Shown piece after piece: positions 18,519 to 29,463 of a DNA stretch of 64,000 nucleotides; within the stretch, counting starts at the first letter, position 1; the number at the start of each line of letters is the position of its first letter. The notes below the pieces were generated by a model, which made no database searches, was not told the origin of the DNA, and worked only from the letters and a program-made list of their open reading frames with translations. The stretch covers positions 124,001-188,000 of the forward strand of contig NZ_CAJZCE010000004.1 in assembly GCF_914768025.1 (NCBI RefSeq), given 5' to 3'. Made by a program: the position numbers and the translations under genes. The stretch comes from Snodgrassella gandavensis. GTDB taxonomy: Bacteria > Pseudomonadota > Gammaproteobacteria > Burkholderiales > Neisseriaceae.

Positions 18519-19319
18519 ATGATGCAACATGTAAAATTTCTGTTTTTAATTTTATGTTGTTATTTTTGTGCTGCCTGTACTGCCCAGTTTCATCGAATCC
18601 CTAATATTTCTGGGGAAAAAAAACATGTTATCGTAAAATTTCAACGGCAAAATACAGCTCCGCAAACTGGCGTAGTATTAATTGAACCAATGGACTTACA
18701 AAGTGGTGATATTTTATTTTCTGCTGATTCTAGCCTGAATTCACGCGTTTTGCGTCTGTTTGGTAATACATCGGTCAGCCACGCATTTCTGTATCTGGGC
18801 GATGGGGAAATCGCTGAGGCTGTTGGCGGCGGTGTGCATATTATGTCACTAGCTGAAAGTGTTGATGAAAGCCCATTACTGGTGGTCTATCGCCATCCAC
18901 ATTTGAATAATTTGCAGGCTGAAAAAATTCGGCAATTTGCCAAGGCCGAAGCTGGGGGAAAATATAATTATCTGGGTATTATCAAACAAACTCCTTATAC
19001 TTTCACGCGTAAAGTATGCGAATTACCAGTAATTCCCCGTGCTTTTCGCCACCTGTGTCTGAATACCATGGCATTGGTGCAGGTGACTCCTTTCTCTTCT
19101 GATCGCTATTTCTGCTCGCAGCTAGTAGTAGCCGCCTATGATTATGCTGGGCTACCTTTAACCAAAACCCCGGCTGAGTGGGTTGCACCCGGTGATTTAC
19201 TGCATATGCGCGCTGGTGATATTCCTTCTGTGCTGCCGATTTATCCATTGCAATATGTTGGCCATTTGCGTTGTAAAACATCCTTATGGCAACGCAGTTG
19301 CACTCTGGCAGATATCTGA
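18519..19319 (+). CDS. YiiX-type NlpC/P60 (permuted papain-like) lipoprotein
   Basis: About 266 residues from the chosen start. The N-terminus is a hydrophobic stretch ending in CAAC, a plausible lipoprotein cleavage site. The catalytic layout is that of the circularly permuted papain-fold YiiX/YebB family: LQSGDILF, then His in SVSHAFLYLG with EAVGGGV, and much later Cys in FCSQLVVAAYDYAG. Such proteins are predicted amidases, peptidases or acyl hydrolases of the envelope; substrate unknown. The upstream Met at 18480 and the Met at 18522 are alternative starts, none with a clear ribosome site. It stands alone between long AT-rich gaps. Confidence 0.72.
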   Translation: MMQHVKFLFLILCCYFCAACTAQFHRIPNISGEKKHVIVKFQRQNTAPQTGVVLIEPMDLQSGDILFSADSSLNSRVLRLFGNTSVSHAFLYLGDGEIAEAVGGGVHIMSLAESVDESPLLVVYRHPHLNNLQAEKIRQFAKAEAGGKYNYLGIIKQTPYTFTRKVCELPVIPRAFRHLCLNTMALVQVTPFSSDRYFCSQLVVAAYDYAGLPLTKTPAEWVAPGDLLHMRAGDIPSVLPIYPLQYVGHLRCKTSLWQRSCTLADI

Positions 19320-19637
19320 ATATTTAATATTATTGTATAAATTGACTGTAAGGCAATGGTTACTATTCTGGTTAAATAAAACCATCAGTTCGATGTCGAT
19401 GAATCAGATAGCGAAGAACCATTATTCGGTTGATTAATTGTGATAAAACTGTGTTGTCCCATGAATTAGACTCACTATCGAGTTGGTGTGCTAATGAAAT
19501 ATTTGTGGCTAATATAAGCAGATTAACTGGATTATTTATCTAGTCTGAAAAATACATTAATTCGCAGTATAAATAATTAACTGTATCCAGTTCATGGATA
19601 TTGTCAGCTTTGGTTGCCTGATGAATACTGGGATATT
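19320..19637. other. Intergenic region between convergent genes
   Basis: AT-rich, about 320 bases, no recognisable gene, repeat or terminator. Confidence 0.5.
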
Positions 19638-20315
19638 TTAAATGCAGAATTGAAAGGGAATAGTTTCAGCCAGTGCTGCAGGTGCATACAGAAAGTGTAA
19701 TACCCGTCTGCCATTTGTTCGGATGGCTTTAGAAGATGAGTGCACAATAAGCGGGCGCATAATAACTGCACCACCTTTAGGTAAAATACATTCCTGCTCT
19801 CCTTGTTGATCACGGAGCAGGGGCAGTTCTGATTCAGCAATTCTGCCGTGCTGATGTGTACCGGCAACCACTTTGAGCGGACCATGCTCATGCAAGCAGT
19901 CGTCTATGTGCAATCTAACTGCAACAAGTTGTTGCATATATTGCACGGGTGGTTGCACAAATAATATATTTTGTTTGTGAGACCAGCCTGTGAAGCGGCT
20001 GTCAGAGAATCGGTGTCTGACAGCTATACTTAAATCCTGATGTAGCGGTACTAACCAGTTTTTGTCTGCTGATTTTTTGAATAAGGTGCATTGAATCGCA
20101 ATCGGTTTTTCTGGAAGCAGGGCAGATAGTAGAGTGTTGTTTTTTAAATTGTTGGCAAGTAGCTGACACCATGGCTGTGTAAGTAATTCATGGTTACCAG
20201 CAGTGGTTAAATTAACCTGTTCTAGCTGTTGTTCTATTTCTGTTAGTTGTTGCGGCGTAATTAATGCATTAATAACAGCATAGCCATTCTGTTCGAAATA
20301 ATCTTTTGTGTACAT
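19638..20315 (-). CDS. Phytanoyl-CoA dioxygenase (PhyH) family protein
   Basis: 225 residues. A non-haem iron, 2-oxoglutarate-dependent dioxygenase fold is indicated by the HxD motif in LVPLHQDLSI (about residues 90-100). A downstream region with IMRPLIVHSSSKA supplies the distal His, and RRVLHFLY provides the 2-oxoglutarate-binding Arg. The N-terminal FEQNGYAVINALITPQQL is also typical of PhyH proteins. Bacterial relatives hydroxylate varied small molecules, so substrate is unassigned. No close neighbours suggest a pathway. The ribosome site is weak. Confidence 0.78.
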   Translation of the reverse strand: MYTKDYFEQNGYAVINALITPQQLTEIEQQLEQVNLTTAGNHELLTQPWCQLLANNLKNNTLLSALLPEKPIAIQCTLFKKSADKNWLVPLHQDLSIAVRHRFSDSRFTGWSHKQNILFVQPPVQYMQQLVAVRLHIDDCLHEHGPLKVVAGTHQHGRIAESELPLLRDQQGEQECILPKGGAVIMRPLIVHSSSKAIRTNGRRVLHFLYAPAALAETIPFQFCI

Positions 20316-20542
20316 ATTTATTTCATAAGAGTTTATTCAGTTCAATGGTAGAATAATTTACTCTGGAAATATATATTATTGAGTAATTACATTTTAGCTT
20401 TAATATTAGTTTTTTGTGAATATTTTTCTGAATGCCGCATAAAATTGCGTATAACAGTCAATTTGCAGTATAAAAAATGAAAGTTAAGTGCTTGCTGGAT
20501 AGTATAATTAACACATTTAATCTGAATAATAGGGTGAGAAAT

Positions 20543-21394
20543 ATGGCGATGATTAACTTATATTCTCTGCTAAAGGTTAGTTTATCTGCTAGCGATGATG
20601 AAATCCGTTGTGCATTGAAAAGGGCAGCAGATGAGCAGATTTTAGATTGGGAAAGATGGCAAACCTGTCGCAAAGTATTGCTTAACCCTGATTTGCGGGC
20701 AAAATATAATGCTAAATTGCTTACAGAAAATCCACAGTTAAGGCAGGAGATAATTCCTGAACTATTAGAACCTGTTGAAACTAAAGTAGGGAAGTCTGAG
20801 GAGTATAGACTGTTTAACGAAAATGAGTATCGGCCAAAGTATTCATTTACTATTAAAATTCCTTTTTTGGCTTTAAAACGTAAGCTAACGCCTATGTTTA
20901 ATCCAGATACAGGTGAATTTAAAATAGCATATACGGGACTATCTATAACGCCTTTTTTTATGGGTTTCCTTACTCCATTATTAGTTAAAGATGTGCGAGG
21001 CTCATTGTACTGGTTTATCTGGTGCGTAATAATTTCCTTTCTTAGTGCTCAGCTTAATTTTCCCAGATTGGGGACACTGCTATTTATTGTAGTCATGTGC
21101 TTTTGTTACTGTAATCAGTATACAAAGCATTTGCTTAAACAAGGATTTAAATTTTGTGGTACTTCAGAACAAAATTATTGCGCGGCCAGAATTTTAAAAA
21201 TGGAATTAAATTCAGCCAATACAGTATCTGATGTTAAAGTAACTCAGATTAAGAATGGCATACTTGATAACCTTGTCAGGTTATTTATTTTCTTTCCAAT
21301 AGCAATAGTTTGTTTATATCTAATACGAATAGTTTATTCAGTGCTGACTGAAGTATTTATAAATTTATCTCTTATATTTATTTCTGCAAAATAA
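20543..21394 (+). CDS. Membrane protein with degenerate J-like N-terminus
   Basis: 283 residues from ATG 20543, which has a GGTGAGA ribosome site; an earlier in-frame ATG (20477) lacks one. Residues 1-60 resemble a J domain in layout (MINLYSLLKVSLSASDDEIR, then RKVLLNPDLRAKYN) but lack the HPD tripeptide needed to stimulate Hsp70. Residues about 105-135 (NPDTGEFKIAYTGLSITPFF) lead into hydrophobic segments resembling DUF2628-type proteins, and another membrane segment lies near the C-terminus. Codon and base use is AT-rich, like the flanking DNA. Function unknown. Confidence 0.6.
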   Translation: MAMINLYSLLKVSLSASDDEIRCALKRAADEQILDWERWQTCRKVLLNPDLRAKYNAKLLTENPQLRQEIIPELLEPVETKVGKSEEYRLFNENEYRPKYSFTIKIPFLALKRKLTPMFNPDTGEFKIAYTGLSITPFFMGFLTPLLVKDVRGSLYWFIWCVIISFLSAQLNFPRLGTLLFIVVMCFCYCNQYTKHLLKQGFKFCGTSEQNYCAARILKMELNSANTVSDVKVTQIKNGILDNLVRLFIFFPIAIVCLYLIRIVYSVLTEVFINLSLIFISAK

Positions 21395-21800
21395 ATATCT
21401 ATCCCAGTAAGAAATATATTACAAGATAATGCTATTACCGTAGTAGATAATCTGAATGATTAAGATTCTGGGATATTGTGAAGATATAAATATGCCTTTA
21501 ATGAACCTAATACAGCTTATACTTTAATATGGCACTATAAAAAGCTTGATGGTTTAGTTGAAGTCATATTACGGCATGTGGCTAGTAGTACAAGCTATAA
21601 TAGTAAAAGAAGTTGATTGTGAAAGGCACAGTTCGCGTTCTGTCGAAGAGGAAGATGGTATTGTCGAGGCATTTCTGGTCATTTGCTGATCATTTAACGT
21701 ATGAAGATTATGGCACAGCTGGTGCAATAATCGACACGGTAAACGCATTGGTCAAATGATTGAACCTAATATTTATAGATGCCAATTAGATTATATTTGC
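21395..21800. other. AT-rich intergenic region with a short remnant-like ORF
   Basis: No full gene. A 46-codon frame at 21619-21759 (GTG start) reads with the segment HFWSFADHLTYEDYGTAG before its stop and could be the relic of a decayed gene. I cannot match it to a family. Confidence 0.35.
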
Positions 21801-21803
21801 AAT

Positions 21804-21842
21804 AAAAAACCGGGTGGCGCATAAATGCCATCCGGTTTTTGA
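21804..21842 (-). terminator. Terminator of argG
   Basis: A 14-base stem: AAAAACCGGGTGGC (21805-21818) against GCCATCCGGTTTTT (21827-21840), with one G-T pair and an 8-base loop. A T run follows on either strand. Confidence 0.9.
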
Positions 21843-21861
21843 ATTTTTTAAATTATGAATC

Positions 21862-23256
<1,395 letters not shown>

Positions 23257-24522
23257 TTATTGCCACATCAATAAGGCATGGTTGCGTTTACCGCGACGTA
23301 CAATGGTGTATCGTCCGAAACGTTTATCGCTGTCGCTGAATACATAATCAGCACTGTCAATTTTTTGCCCGTTAACCATTACCGCACCCTGACTGATAAA
23401 GCCACGCGCTTCGTTGTTGGATTTGGCCAGTGTTGCTGTGGTTAATGCCTGTACGATATTAATGGAATCGGTAATGGTAAAGGCGGGCAGACCGTCCAGA
23501 GATAATTGCTGGAAATCGCTTTCAGTAAGGGCACTCTGGTCTTCGGCAAACAGGCTGGCAGAAATACGCTGAGCAGCTGCCAGTGCTTCTTCACCATGAA
23601 TTAACCGGGTCATCTCTTCAGCCAGAATACGCTGCGCTTGCGGCTTGGTGCCGCTGGCCTGATCATTTGCTTCAATGGCATCTATATCGGCAACGCTGAG
23701 GAAAGTAAAGTATTTGAGGAATTTGTATACATCGGCATCAGCAACTTTTAACCAGAACTGGTAGAACTGATAGGGGGAGGTCTTCTCTGCACTTAGCCAC
23801 ACTGCGCCACCTTCGGTTTTGCCGAATTTGGTGCCATCAGCTTTGGTCACCAGTGGCAGGGTTAAACCATATACAGTCGCCTGATGCAGCCGGCGGGATA
23901 GGTCAATGCCACCAGTGATATTGCCCCACTGGTCTGAACCACCAATTTGCAGTACGGTACCATGGCGGCGATACAGCTCGGCAAAATCATAACCCTGTAG
24001 CAGTGCATAAGCGAATTCAGTAAAAGAAATACCCACATCATCACGGCTTAGGCGCTGTTTTACAGACTCCTTATTCAGCATGGCGTTCACGGAAAAGTGT
24101 TTACCGATATCGCGCAGGAAATCCAGACAGTTCATATTGCCGAACCAGTCGTAATTATTAGCCATGATGGCCGCATTTTCACCGCTAAAGCTGAGAAATG
24201 GCTGCAACTGGGCACGGATTTTGGCTACCCACTGCTGTACGGTTTCCAATGTATTGAGTGAGCGTTCCTGAGCCTTGAAACTGGGGTCGCCAATCATACC
24301 AGTGGCACCACCTACAAGGGCAATGGGCGTGTGTCCGGCCAGTTGAAAACGGCGCAATACCAGAATAGGTAATAAATGTCCGATATGTAGACTGTCGGCA
24401 GTGGGGTCAAAACCACAGTAAAGAGTGATTTTCTGTTCGTTTAATAAGGTATCAAGAGCCTGAGCATCAGTGGTTTGGGCAATCAGGCCACGTTGCTGTA
24501 AATCGTGAACAACACTGGTCAT
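23257..24522 (-). CDS. tyrS: Tyrosyl-tRNA synthetase
   Basis: 421 residues, class I TyrRS of the TyrS type. The N-terminal domain has [18 protein letters not shown] (HIGH motif near residue 45) and [12 protein letters not shown] for tyrosine recognition. The KMSKS equivalent is KFGKT near residue 230. A C-terminal S4 RNA-binding domain follows (about residues 350-421, [19 protein letters not shown]). It ends 42 bases before the argG start on the same strand, so cotranscription with argG is possible. Confidence 0.97.
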   Translation of the reverse strand: MTSVVHDLQQRGLIAQTTDAQALDTLLNEQKITLYCGFDPTADSLHIGHLLPILVLRRFQLAGHTPIALVGGATGMIGDPSFKAQERSLNTLETVQQWVAKIRAQLQPFLSFSGENAAIMANNYDWFGNMNCLDFLRDIGKHFSVNAMLNKESVKQRLSRDDVGISFTEFAYALLQGYDFAELYRRHGTVLQIGGSDQWGNITGGIDLSRRLHQATVYGLTLPLVTKADGTKFGKTEGGAVWLSAEKTSPYQFYQFWLKVADADVYKFLKYFTFLSVADIDAIEANDQASGTKPQAQRILAEEMTRLIHGEEALAAAQRISASLFAEDQSALTESDFQQLSLDGLPAFTITDSINIVQALTTATLAKSNNEARGFISQGAVMVNGQKIDSADYVFSDSDKRFGRYTIVRRGKRNHALLMWQ

Positions 24523-24986
24523 GGTGAGATTTTATACTTTCAAATTAAATAAAAATGGCTTAAACCGGTTTTTTCTGGTGGCATGAAAAAGCCAAAGTAG
24601 CAAATATCATAAAACGTTTTGGCTGATTCTGGCTAGTTAGCCTGTTTTCCAGTTAGCTAATTAATAATGATGCATTATTTTACACGATTTGTTTGTTACT
24701 GCATTTGTGCTTGCCATAAATTGATAAATCATTAGTTTGGCTATGGTAAAAGAAGTTGTATCTGTTTTTGTCGGTGCTAAGGCTGTTAATATGCGCATTT
24801 GCATTTTTGATGCATTAATTATCATTAAAATCAGTGTTTAAGCTGGTGTGTATAGCCGTTTTACCGATATATTGTCATGCAGAAATAGGAAAATTTTTGT
24901 CGGCTGAAATCAGGGAATTTAATTTTTACTGTCTGGTGAGGGGATTTTGCCAGTTTAGATCATGACTTGCTATGAACTGAAATGCA
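24523..24986. other. Intergenic region upstream of tyrS
   Basis: About 460 AT-rich bases between tyrS and the ychF terminator. It must hold the minus-strand tyrS promoter, which I could not resolve. No convincing ORF or RNA gene. Confidence 0.5.
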
Positions 24987-25019
24987 TAAAAAAGCAACAG
25001 CCCGGGCAGGGCTGTTGCT
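24987..25019 (-). terminator. Terminator of ychF
   Basis: GCAACAGCCC (24994-25003) pairs with GGGCTGTTGC (25009-25018) around a 5-base loop. On the minus strand the stem is followed by a T run. Confidence 0.9.
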
Positions 25020-25038
25020 GGGTAGTTGTTACTATTAG

Positions 25039-26130
25039 TTAAACATTAAACAGGAAGTGGATGACATCGCCGTCGTTCACTACATATTCTTTGCCTTCGG
25101 CACGCATTTTACCGGCTTCCTTGGCTTTGGCTTCACCACCACAGGCAATAAAATCGGCGTAGGCAATTACCTGTGCGCGGATAAAGCCACGTTCAAAATC
25201 AGTATGTATTACTCCCGCAGCCTGTGGAGCGGTATCACCTTTATGAATAGTCCATGCTCTGACTTCCTGCACACCGGCAGTAAAATAGGTTTGCAGGCCA
25301 AGCAGGTCATAGCCGGCGCGAATCAGGCGATTCAGTCCGGGTTCTTTTAAGCCCATTTCTGCTAAGAATTCTGCTTTATCAGCCTCGTCCAGATCTGCAA
25401 TTTCACTTTCCATGGCGGCACACAGGGTAACAACAGGCGCATTTTCCTGTGCGGCTAGTTGTTGCAGGCGTTGCAGATGGGGGTTGTTATCGAAGCCATT
25501 TTCGGCCACATTAGCCACATACATGGCAGGTTTAACTGTCAGCAGGCACAGTGGTTTAATTAGCGCCAGCTCGTCCTGATCCAGCCCGGCTGCGCGAACC
25601 GGTTTACCTTCCAGCAGGTGTTGCTGTAGGCGTTCCAGAATCGCCACCAGTTTTTGTGCTTCCTTATCACCGGATTTGGCTCGTTTACCTTCACGCACAA
25701 TGGTTTTTTCCACGCTGGCCAAATCGGCCAGTGCCAGCTCGGTACCAATAACCTCAATATCGGAAATTGGATCTACTTTGCCGGCAACATGGACAATATT
25801 GTCGTCATCAAAACAGCGTACCACATTAACAATGGCATCAGTTTCACGGATATTGGCGAGAAACTGGTTACCCAGACCCTCGCCTTTGCTAGCACCAGCT
25901 ACCAATCCGGCAATATCGACAAATTCAACAATGGCCGGCTGGGTGCGTTTCGGGTTAACAATTTTGGCCAGTTCAGCCATGCGTTCATCTGGTACTTCAA
26001 CAATGCCGACATTTGGCTCAATAGTACAGAAAGGGTAGTTGGCAGCTTCAATGCCAGACTGGGTCAGGGCGTTAAACAGGGTGGATTTGCCCACGTTGGG
26101 TAAACCCACAATGCCACATTTCAAACTCAT
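25039..26130 (-). CDS. ychF: Redox-regulated ATPase YchF (OBG-family NTPase)
   Basis: 363 residues. The G1 loop GLPNVGKST (residues 8-16), the [12 protein letters not shown] switch I region, [20 protein letters not shown] (G3 and beyond), a coiled-coil insertion in the middle and a C-terminal TGS domain ([16 protein letters not shown]) are all present. YchF binds ATP rather than GTP and associates with ribosomes and stress responses. It stands alone with its own terminator and is divergent from tRNA-Met. Confidence 0.95.
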   Translation of the reverse strand: MSLKCGIVGLPNVGKSTLFNALTQSGIEAANYPFCTIEPNVGIVEVPDERMAELAKIVNPKRTQPAIVEFVDIAGLVAGASKGEGLGNQFLANIRETDAIVNVVRCFDDDNIVHVAGKVDPISDIEVIGTELALADLASVEKTIVREGKRAKSGDKEAQKLVAILERLQQHLLEGKPVRAAGLDQDELALIKPLCLLTVKPAMYVANVAENGFDNNPHLQRLQQLAAQENAPVVTLCAAMESEIADLDEADKAEFLAEMGLKEPGLNRLIRAGYDLLGLQTYFTAGVQEVRAWTIHKGDTAPQAAGVIHTDFERGFIRAQVIAYADFIACGGEAKAKEAGKMRAEGKEYVVNDGDVIHFLFNV

Positions 26131-26339
26131 GATATTCCTTGGAAATTGGCTGGATATAAAAATGGCTGAATTGTATCATAAAGCATAGTGATACCTGTGC
26201 TGAACCAGCGAAGAATTGCGCTGTTTGCTGCAAACGCTAGTTGAGGCTGATTTGACTGTATAACAAAATTAAATAAGCGCGAGTGAAATAAAATTATTTT
26301 TTAAAACAATTATATAATAATTTTTTGCTTAGCTGGTAC

Positions 26340-26367
26340 TTGCATGTGCGAAAAAATATCGTATAAT
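26340..26367 (+). promoter_or_regulatory. Promoter of tRNA-Met
   Basis: TTGCAT (26340-26345), a 16-base spacer, then a perfect TATAAT (26362-26367), with the tRNA starting 25 bases later. Confidence 0.75.
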
Positions 26368-26392
26368 TGCGTCTCTCTTGAAAACGAGATAC

Positions 26393-26469
26393 GGCGAATT
26401 AGCTCAGTCGGTTAGAGCAGAGGAATCATAATCCTTGTGTCCGGGGTTCGAATCCCTGATTCGCCACCA
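26393..26469 (+). tRNA. tRNA with CAT anticodon, probably elongator tRNA-Met
   Basis: 77 bases with encoded CCA. The acceptor arm GGCGAAT pairs with ATTCGCC, the anticodon loop ATCATAA carries CAT, and the T arm contains GGGTTCGAATCCC. An initiator is unlikely because the first acceptor pair is a proper G-C. tRNA-Ile2, with CAT converted by TilS, is the alternative; the sequence is closer to elongator Met as I recall it. Confidence 0.9.
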
Positions 26470-26476
26470 TATAAAT

Positions 26477-26507
26477 CGCAAATTCCGATTAGGATTTGCG
26501 TTTTTTT
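26477..26507 (+). terminator. Terminator of tRNA-Met
   Basis: CGCAAAT (26477-26483) pairs with ATTTGCG (26494-26500), followed by seven T. Confidence 0.88.
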
Positions 26508-26836
26508 ATGCCTTTTTATTTTTATGCTATTTAAATATTTTGACATGATAAGTTAATACGCCTATATTTAGTAGTCATTGATCAGATATATGGCTAGTTA
26601 ATAGGTGTTGTGTCTGGAGCAAATTCAATCCAGATAATCAGTCTTGTTATTCTATCCAGCTATCAGCCATCATTAAATAAATGTGATTTATCCAGACGGT
26701 TGATTGCATCAATTTGTAGGCGGCCTTTAGTGTAATTTATAGGCGGCCTGTCACGCTGGAAGCAGATTGATGCCTGAATTTTCCAGTTAGATTGCGCGAT
26801 AGCTGTATTTTTAAGATGTCTGAACAAACTATAATT
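26508..26836. other. Intergenic region with a short direct repeat
   Basis: No gene seen. The ten-base word TAGGCGGCCT occurs twice, at 26717-26726 and 26740-26749, in otherwise AT-rich DNA downstream of cysE. Its role is unknown. Confidence 0.5.
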
Positions 26837-27631
26837 CTAAATACGCTGATCCATTTCCTGCGCCGGACTTTCATGCTTATCTGTTTTGCTAATAACTCGT
26901 GCGGGTACACCTACTACTGTTGAGTATTCCGGAACATCGTTAACTACTACGCTGCCCGCACCCACTTTGGCACAGGTGTGTACCCGAATATTGCCCAGTA
27001 CGGAAGCATTGGCACCAATCATAACGCCATCACTGATTTTCGGATGTCGATCTCCGCTTTGTTTACCCGAACCCCCGAGAGTAACACCATGTAGCAGGGA
27101 GATATTATTGCCTAGTACTGCTGTTTCGCCAATGACCACGCCGGTACCATGATCAATCATGATGCCATATCCCATTGAGGCGGCAGGGTGAATATCAACA
27201 CCAAATACTTCAGAGGCACGGTTTTGCAAGAAATAAGCCAGCGTATGGCGATTCTGCTGCCAGAGCCAATGGTTAATCCGATGAGTCTGTATGGCATGAA
27301 AACCTTTGTAATACAATAATGGCAGGGAGTAGGTATCACAGGCCGGATCGCGCTCATAGTAGGCAATAATATCGGCCAGTGCAGCATGAATAATTGCTGG
27401 ATCCTGATGCAATGCTTCCAGATATATTTCGAACAATGCCCGCGTATCCATTACCGCACTGGACATTTTGGTGGACAGGTGAAAGGCGAGCATACGGGCA
27501 AAGTTTTTATGGCGTAGTACGCTCAGATGCAGAAAGCTGGCCAGTATCGGCTCGTTACGCACCGCATTTTCAGTTTCATGGCGAATAGTTTGCCACAGGC
27601 TTTCTGCCTGAGCAGCATTAGGTAAGTTCAT
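26837..27631 (-). CDS. cysE: Serine O-acetyltransferase
   Basis: 264 residues. Makes O-acetylserine for cysteine synthesis. An N-terminal helical domain (LWQTIRHETENAVRNEP) precedes a left-handed beta-helix of hexapeptide repeats (DIHPAASMGYGIMIDHGTGVVIGETAVLG, read here as motif only), with GVTLGGSGK and RHPKISDGVMIGA. The catalytic His lies in MIDHGTGVVIGE. Start codon 27631 is the first ATG; the frame opens 9 codons earlier at a TTG. It lies just downstream of rng on the same strand. O-acetylserine is the inducer family for CysB, encoded at 15.9 kb. Confidence 0.95.
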   Translation of the reverse strand: MNLPNAAQAESLWQTIRHETENAVRNEPILASFLHLSVLRHKNFARMLAFHLSTKMSSAVMDTRALFEIYLEALHQDPAIIHAALADIIAYYERDPACDTYSLPLLYYKGFHAIQTHRINHWLWQQNRHTLAYFLQNRASEVFGVDIHPAASMGYGIMIDHGTGVVIGETAVLGNNISLLHGVTLGGSGKQSGDRHPKISDGVMIGANASVLGNIRVHTCAKVGAGSVVVNDVPEYSTVVGVPARVISKTDKHESPAQEMDQRI

Positions 27632-27660
27632 ACGTCCAGTTTCTCTGTTGCAGAACAAAA

Positions 27661-29157
27661 TTATTGCAGCACAATGTCATATTGTTCCTGATTGTAGGTG
27701 GCTTCTACTGCCAGAGCAATCGGTTTACCGATAAATTGACTTAACATGTGTAGAGAGTTGGCTTCTTCATCCAGAAATAAATCAATGACACTTGGTGAAG
27801 CAAGTATGCGAAATTCTTGTGCATTTATACGGCGTGATTCACGCACAATTTCGCGCTGAATCTCATAGCATATGGTTTGTGCGGTTTTCAGTCGGCCGCG
27901 CCCTTGACAGGCCGGGCAGGGTTCGCACAGGATTTGGGACAGGTTTTCGCGTGTACGTTTGCGTGTCAGCTCAACTAGTCCGAGACTGGTGAAGCCGTTA
28001 AGGGTCACTCGAGTGCGGTCATAAGCCAGTGCCTGTGCCAGCTCAGTCAGAATTTCCTCTTGATGTGCTTCGTTAATCATGTCAATAAAGTCAATAATAA
28101 TGATGCCACCCAGATTACGTAAGCGCAGCTCGCGTGCAATCACGTGGCATGCTTCCAGATTAGTTTTAAAGATGGTTTCTTCAAAGTTGCGCGCACCTAC
28201 GAACCCACCAGTATTGACATCAATGGTGGTCATGGCTTCAGTTGGCTCTATAATAATATAACCGCCAAAGTCCAGATTTACCCGAGGCTGTAGAGATTGG
28301 GTGATTCTGGTTTCGATATTGTGTGCTTCAAATAGTGGGCTGTCATTCTGGAATAATTTTAGTTTATCCAGTGCGCCTTGAGAGTAGTTCATGGCAAATT
28401 CACGCATGCTCTCATAATTGGTTGTTGAATCTACAATGATATGGTCAATATTATCACTATACATATCGCGCAATACGCGTAGACTTAAAGGTAAATCCTG
28501 ATACAACAATGTTTCCGGCGGGCTGATTTTGGATAACTGTTGAATATGCTGCCATCGTTTGGTTAAATAGTTGATATCAGCCTGTAATTCTGTATCCGTG
28601 GCATTTTCTGCACTGGTACGGATAATATAGCCATGGCCTGCATCATCTGGTAACAGCTTTTGCAGCCGTTCACGCAAATGGTTGCGTTCTTCTTCGTCTT
28701 CAATACGTTGCGAAATACCGATATGCTGATCCTGTGGCAGGTGTACCAGAAAGCGACCGGCCAGCGATATCTGCGTAGACAGGCGCGCCCCCTTGGTGTT
28801 GATCGGGTCTTTAATTACCTGTACAACAATTGATTGTCCTTCATGCAACATGTGTTCAATACGTAGGGGTTGCTCGGGTTTCTGACGCTGCTCCAGAATA
28901 TCAACAATGTGCAAAAAAGCAGCACGTTCCAGACCGATGTCAATAAAGGCGCTTTGCATGCCGGGCAATACGCGCCGGACAACACCCAGATAAATATTAC
29001 CTACCAGACCATGTCCGCTGTTACGTTCTATGTGAATTTCACATAGCCTGTTTTCTTCCATAACAGCTACTCTGGTTTCTTGCGGGGTAATATTCACCAA
29101 TACAGTTTCTGCTGGCCGCTGGATATCCTTTGGCAGCGGTATGTCGCTGTTATGCAT
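27661..29157 (-). CDS. rng: Ribonuclease G
   Basis: 498 residues, the short RNase E/G form without a C-terminal scaffold. An S1 RNA-binding region with inserted segments (GNIYLGVVRRVLPGMQSAFIDIG) precedes the DNase I-like catalytic region with DVNTGGF and IIDFIDM, whose Asp residues bind Mg. The zinc-link Cys pair is CPAC near residue 412. RNase G processes the 16S rRNA 5' end and decays some mRNAs. A long perfect hairpin lies 23 bases upstream of its start. The full-length paralogue rne is also in the window. Confidence 0.95.
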   Translation of the reverse strand: MHNSDIPLPKDIQRPAETVLVNITPQETRVAVMEENRLCEIHIERNSGHGLVGNIYLGVVRRVLPGMQSAFIDIGLERAAFLHIVDILEQRQKPEQPLRIEHMLHEGQSIVVQVIKDPINTKGARLSTQISLAGRFLVHLPQDQHIGISQRIEDEEERNHLRERLQKLLPDDAGHGYIIRTSAENATDTELQADINYLTKRWQHIQQLSKISPPETLLYQDLPLSLRVLRDMYSDNIDHIIVDSTTNYESMREFAMNYSQGALDKLKLFQNDSPLFEAHNIETRITQSLQPRVNLDFGGYIIIEPTEAMTTIDVNTGGFVGARNFEETIFKTNLEACHVIARELRLRNLGGIIIIDFIDMINEAHQEEILTELAQALAYDRTRVTLNGFTSLGLVELTRKRTRENLSQILCEPCPACQGRGRLKTAQTICYEIQREIVRESRRINAQEFRILASPSVIDLFLDEEANSLHMLSQFIGKPIALAVEATYNQEQYDIVLQ

Positions 29158-29180
29158 GATGTGGCTTTCAATTTAATCAA

Positions 29181-29230
29181 ATTACTTTGTGCAGTTTTTG
29201 CCTGTACAGATAAAAACTGCACAAAGTAAT
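29181..29230 (-). repeat. Perfect 19-bp inverted repeat upstream of rng
   Basis: The left arm at 29181-29199 (ATTACTTTGTGCAGTTTTT) is exactly complementary to the right arm at 29212-29230, with a 12-base loop. It lies between pyrD and rng, both on minus, so in RNA it is either the pyrD terminator, lacking a clean T run, or a hairpin in the rng leader. Confidence 0.9.
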
Positions 29231-29463
29231 CTAGGCGGATATTTACATGGAAGCTGATATCATAGCGCAGGCATGAGCTTACTGCCAAACGCAGTCGCAT
29301 AAAGTTGTATAGCAGAAAATGCAAAGCAGGAAAGAAAGCAAAATCAACTCATAGCTACAGAGAAGACTGTTAATATTTGCAGTGAGTCCGGATGAGGTGT
29401 GATTAGCAAAAATATAATGCTGATACAAGAAATTGTTGTAAATTTTACTACCCGGAAAGGATG
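29231..29463. other. Rest of the rng-pyrD gap
   Basis: Together with the hairpin this forms a gap of about 300 bases. No convincing gene. Any separate rng promoter would lie here on the minus strand but is not resolved. Confidence 0.4.
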
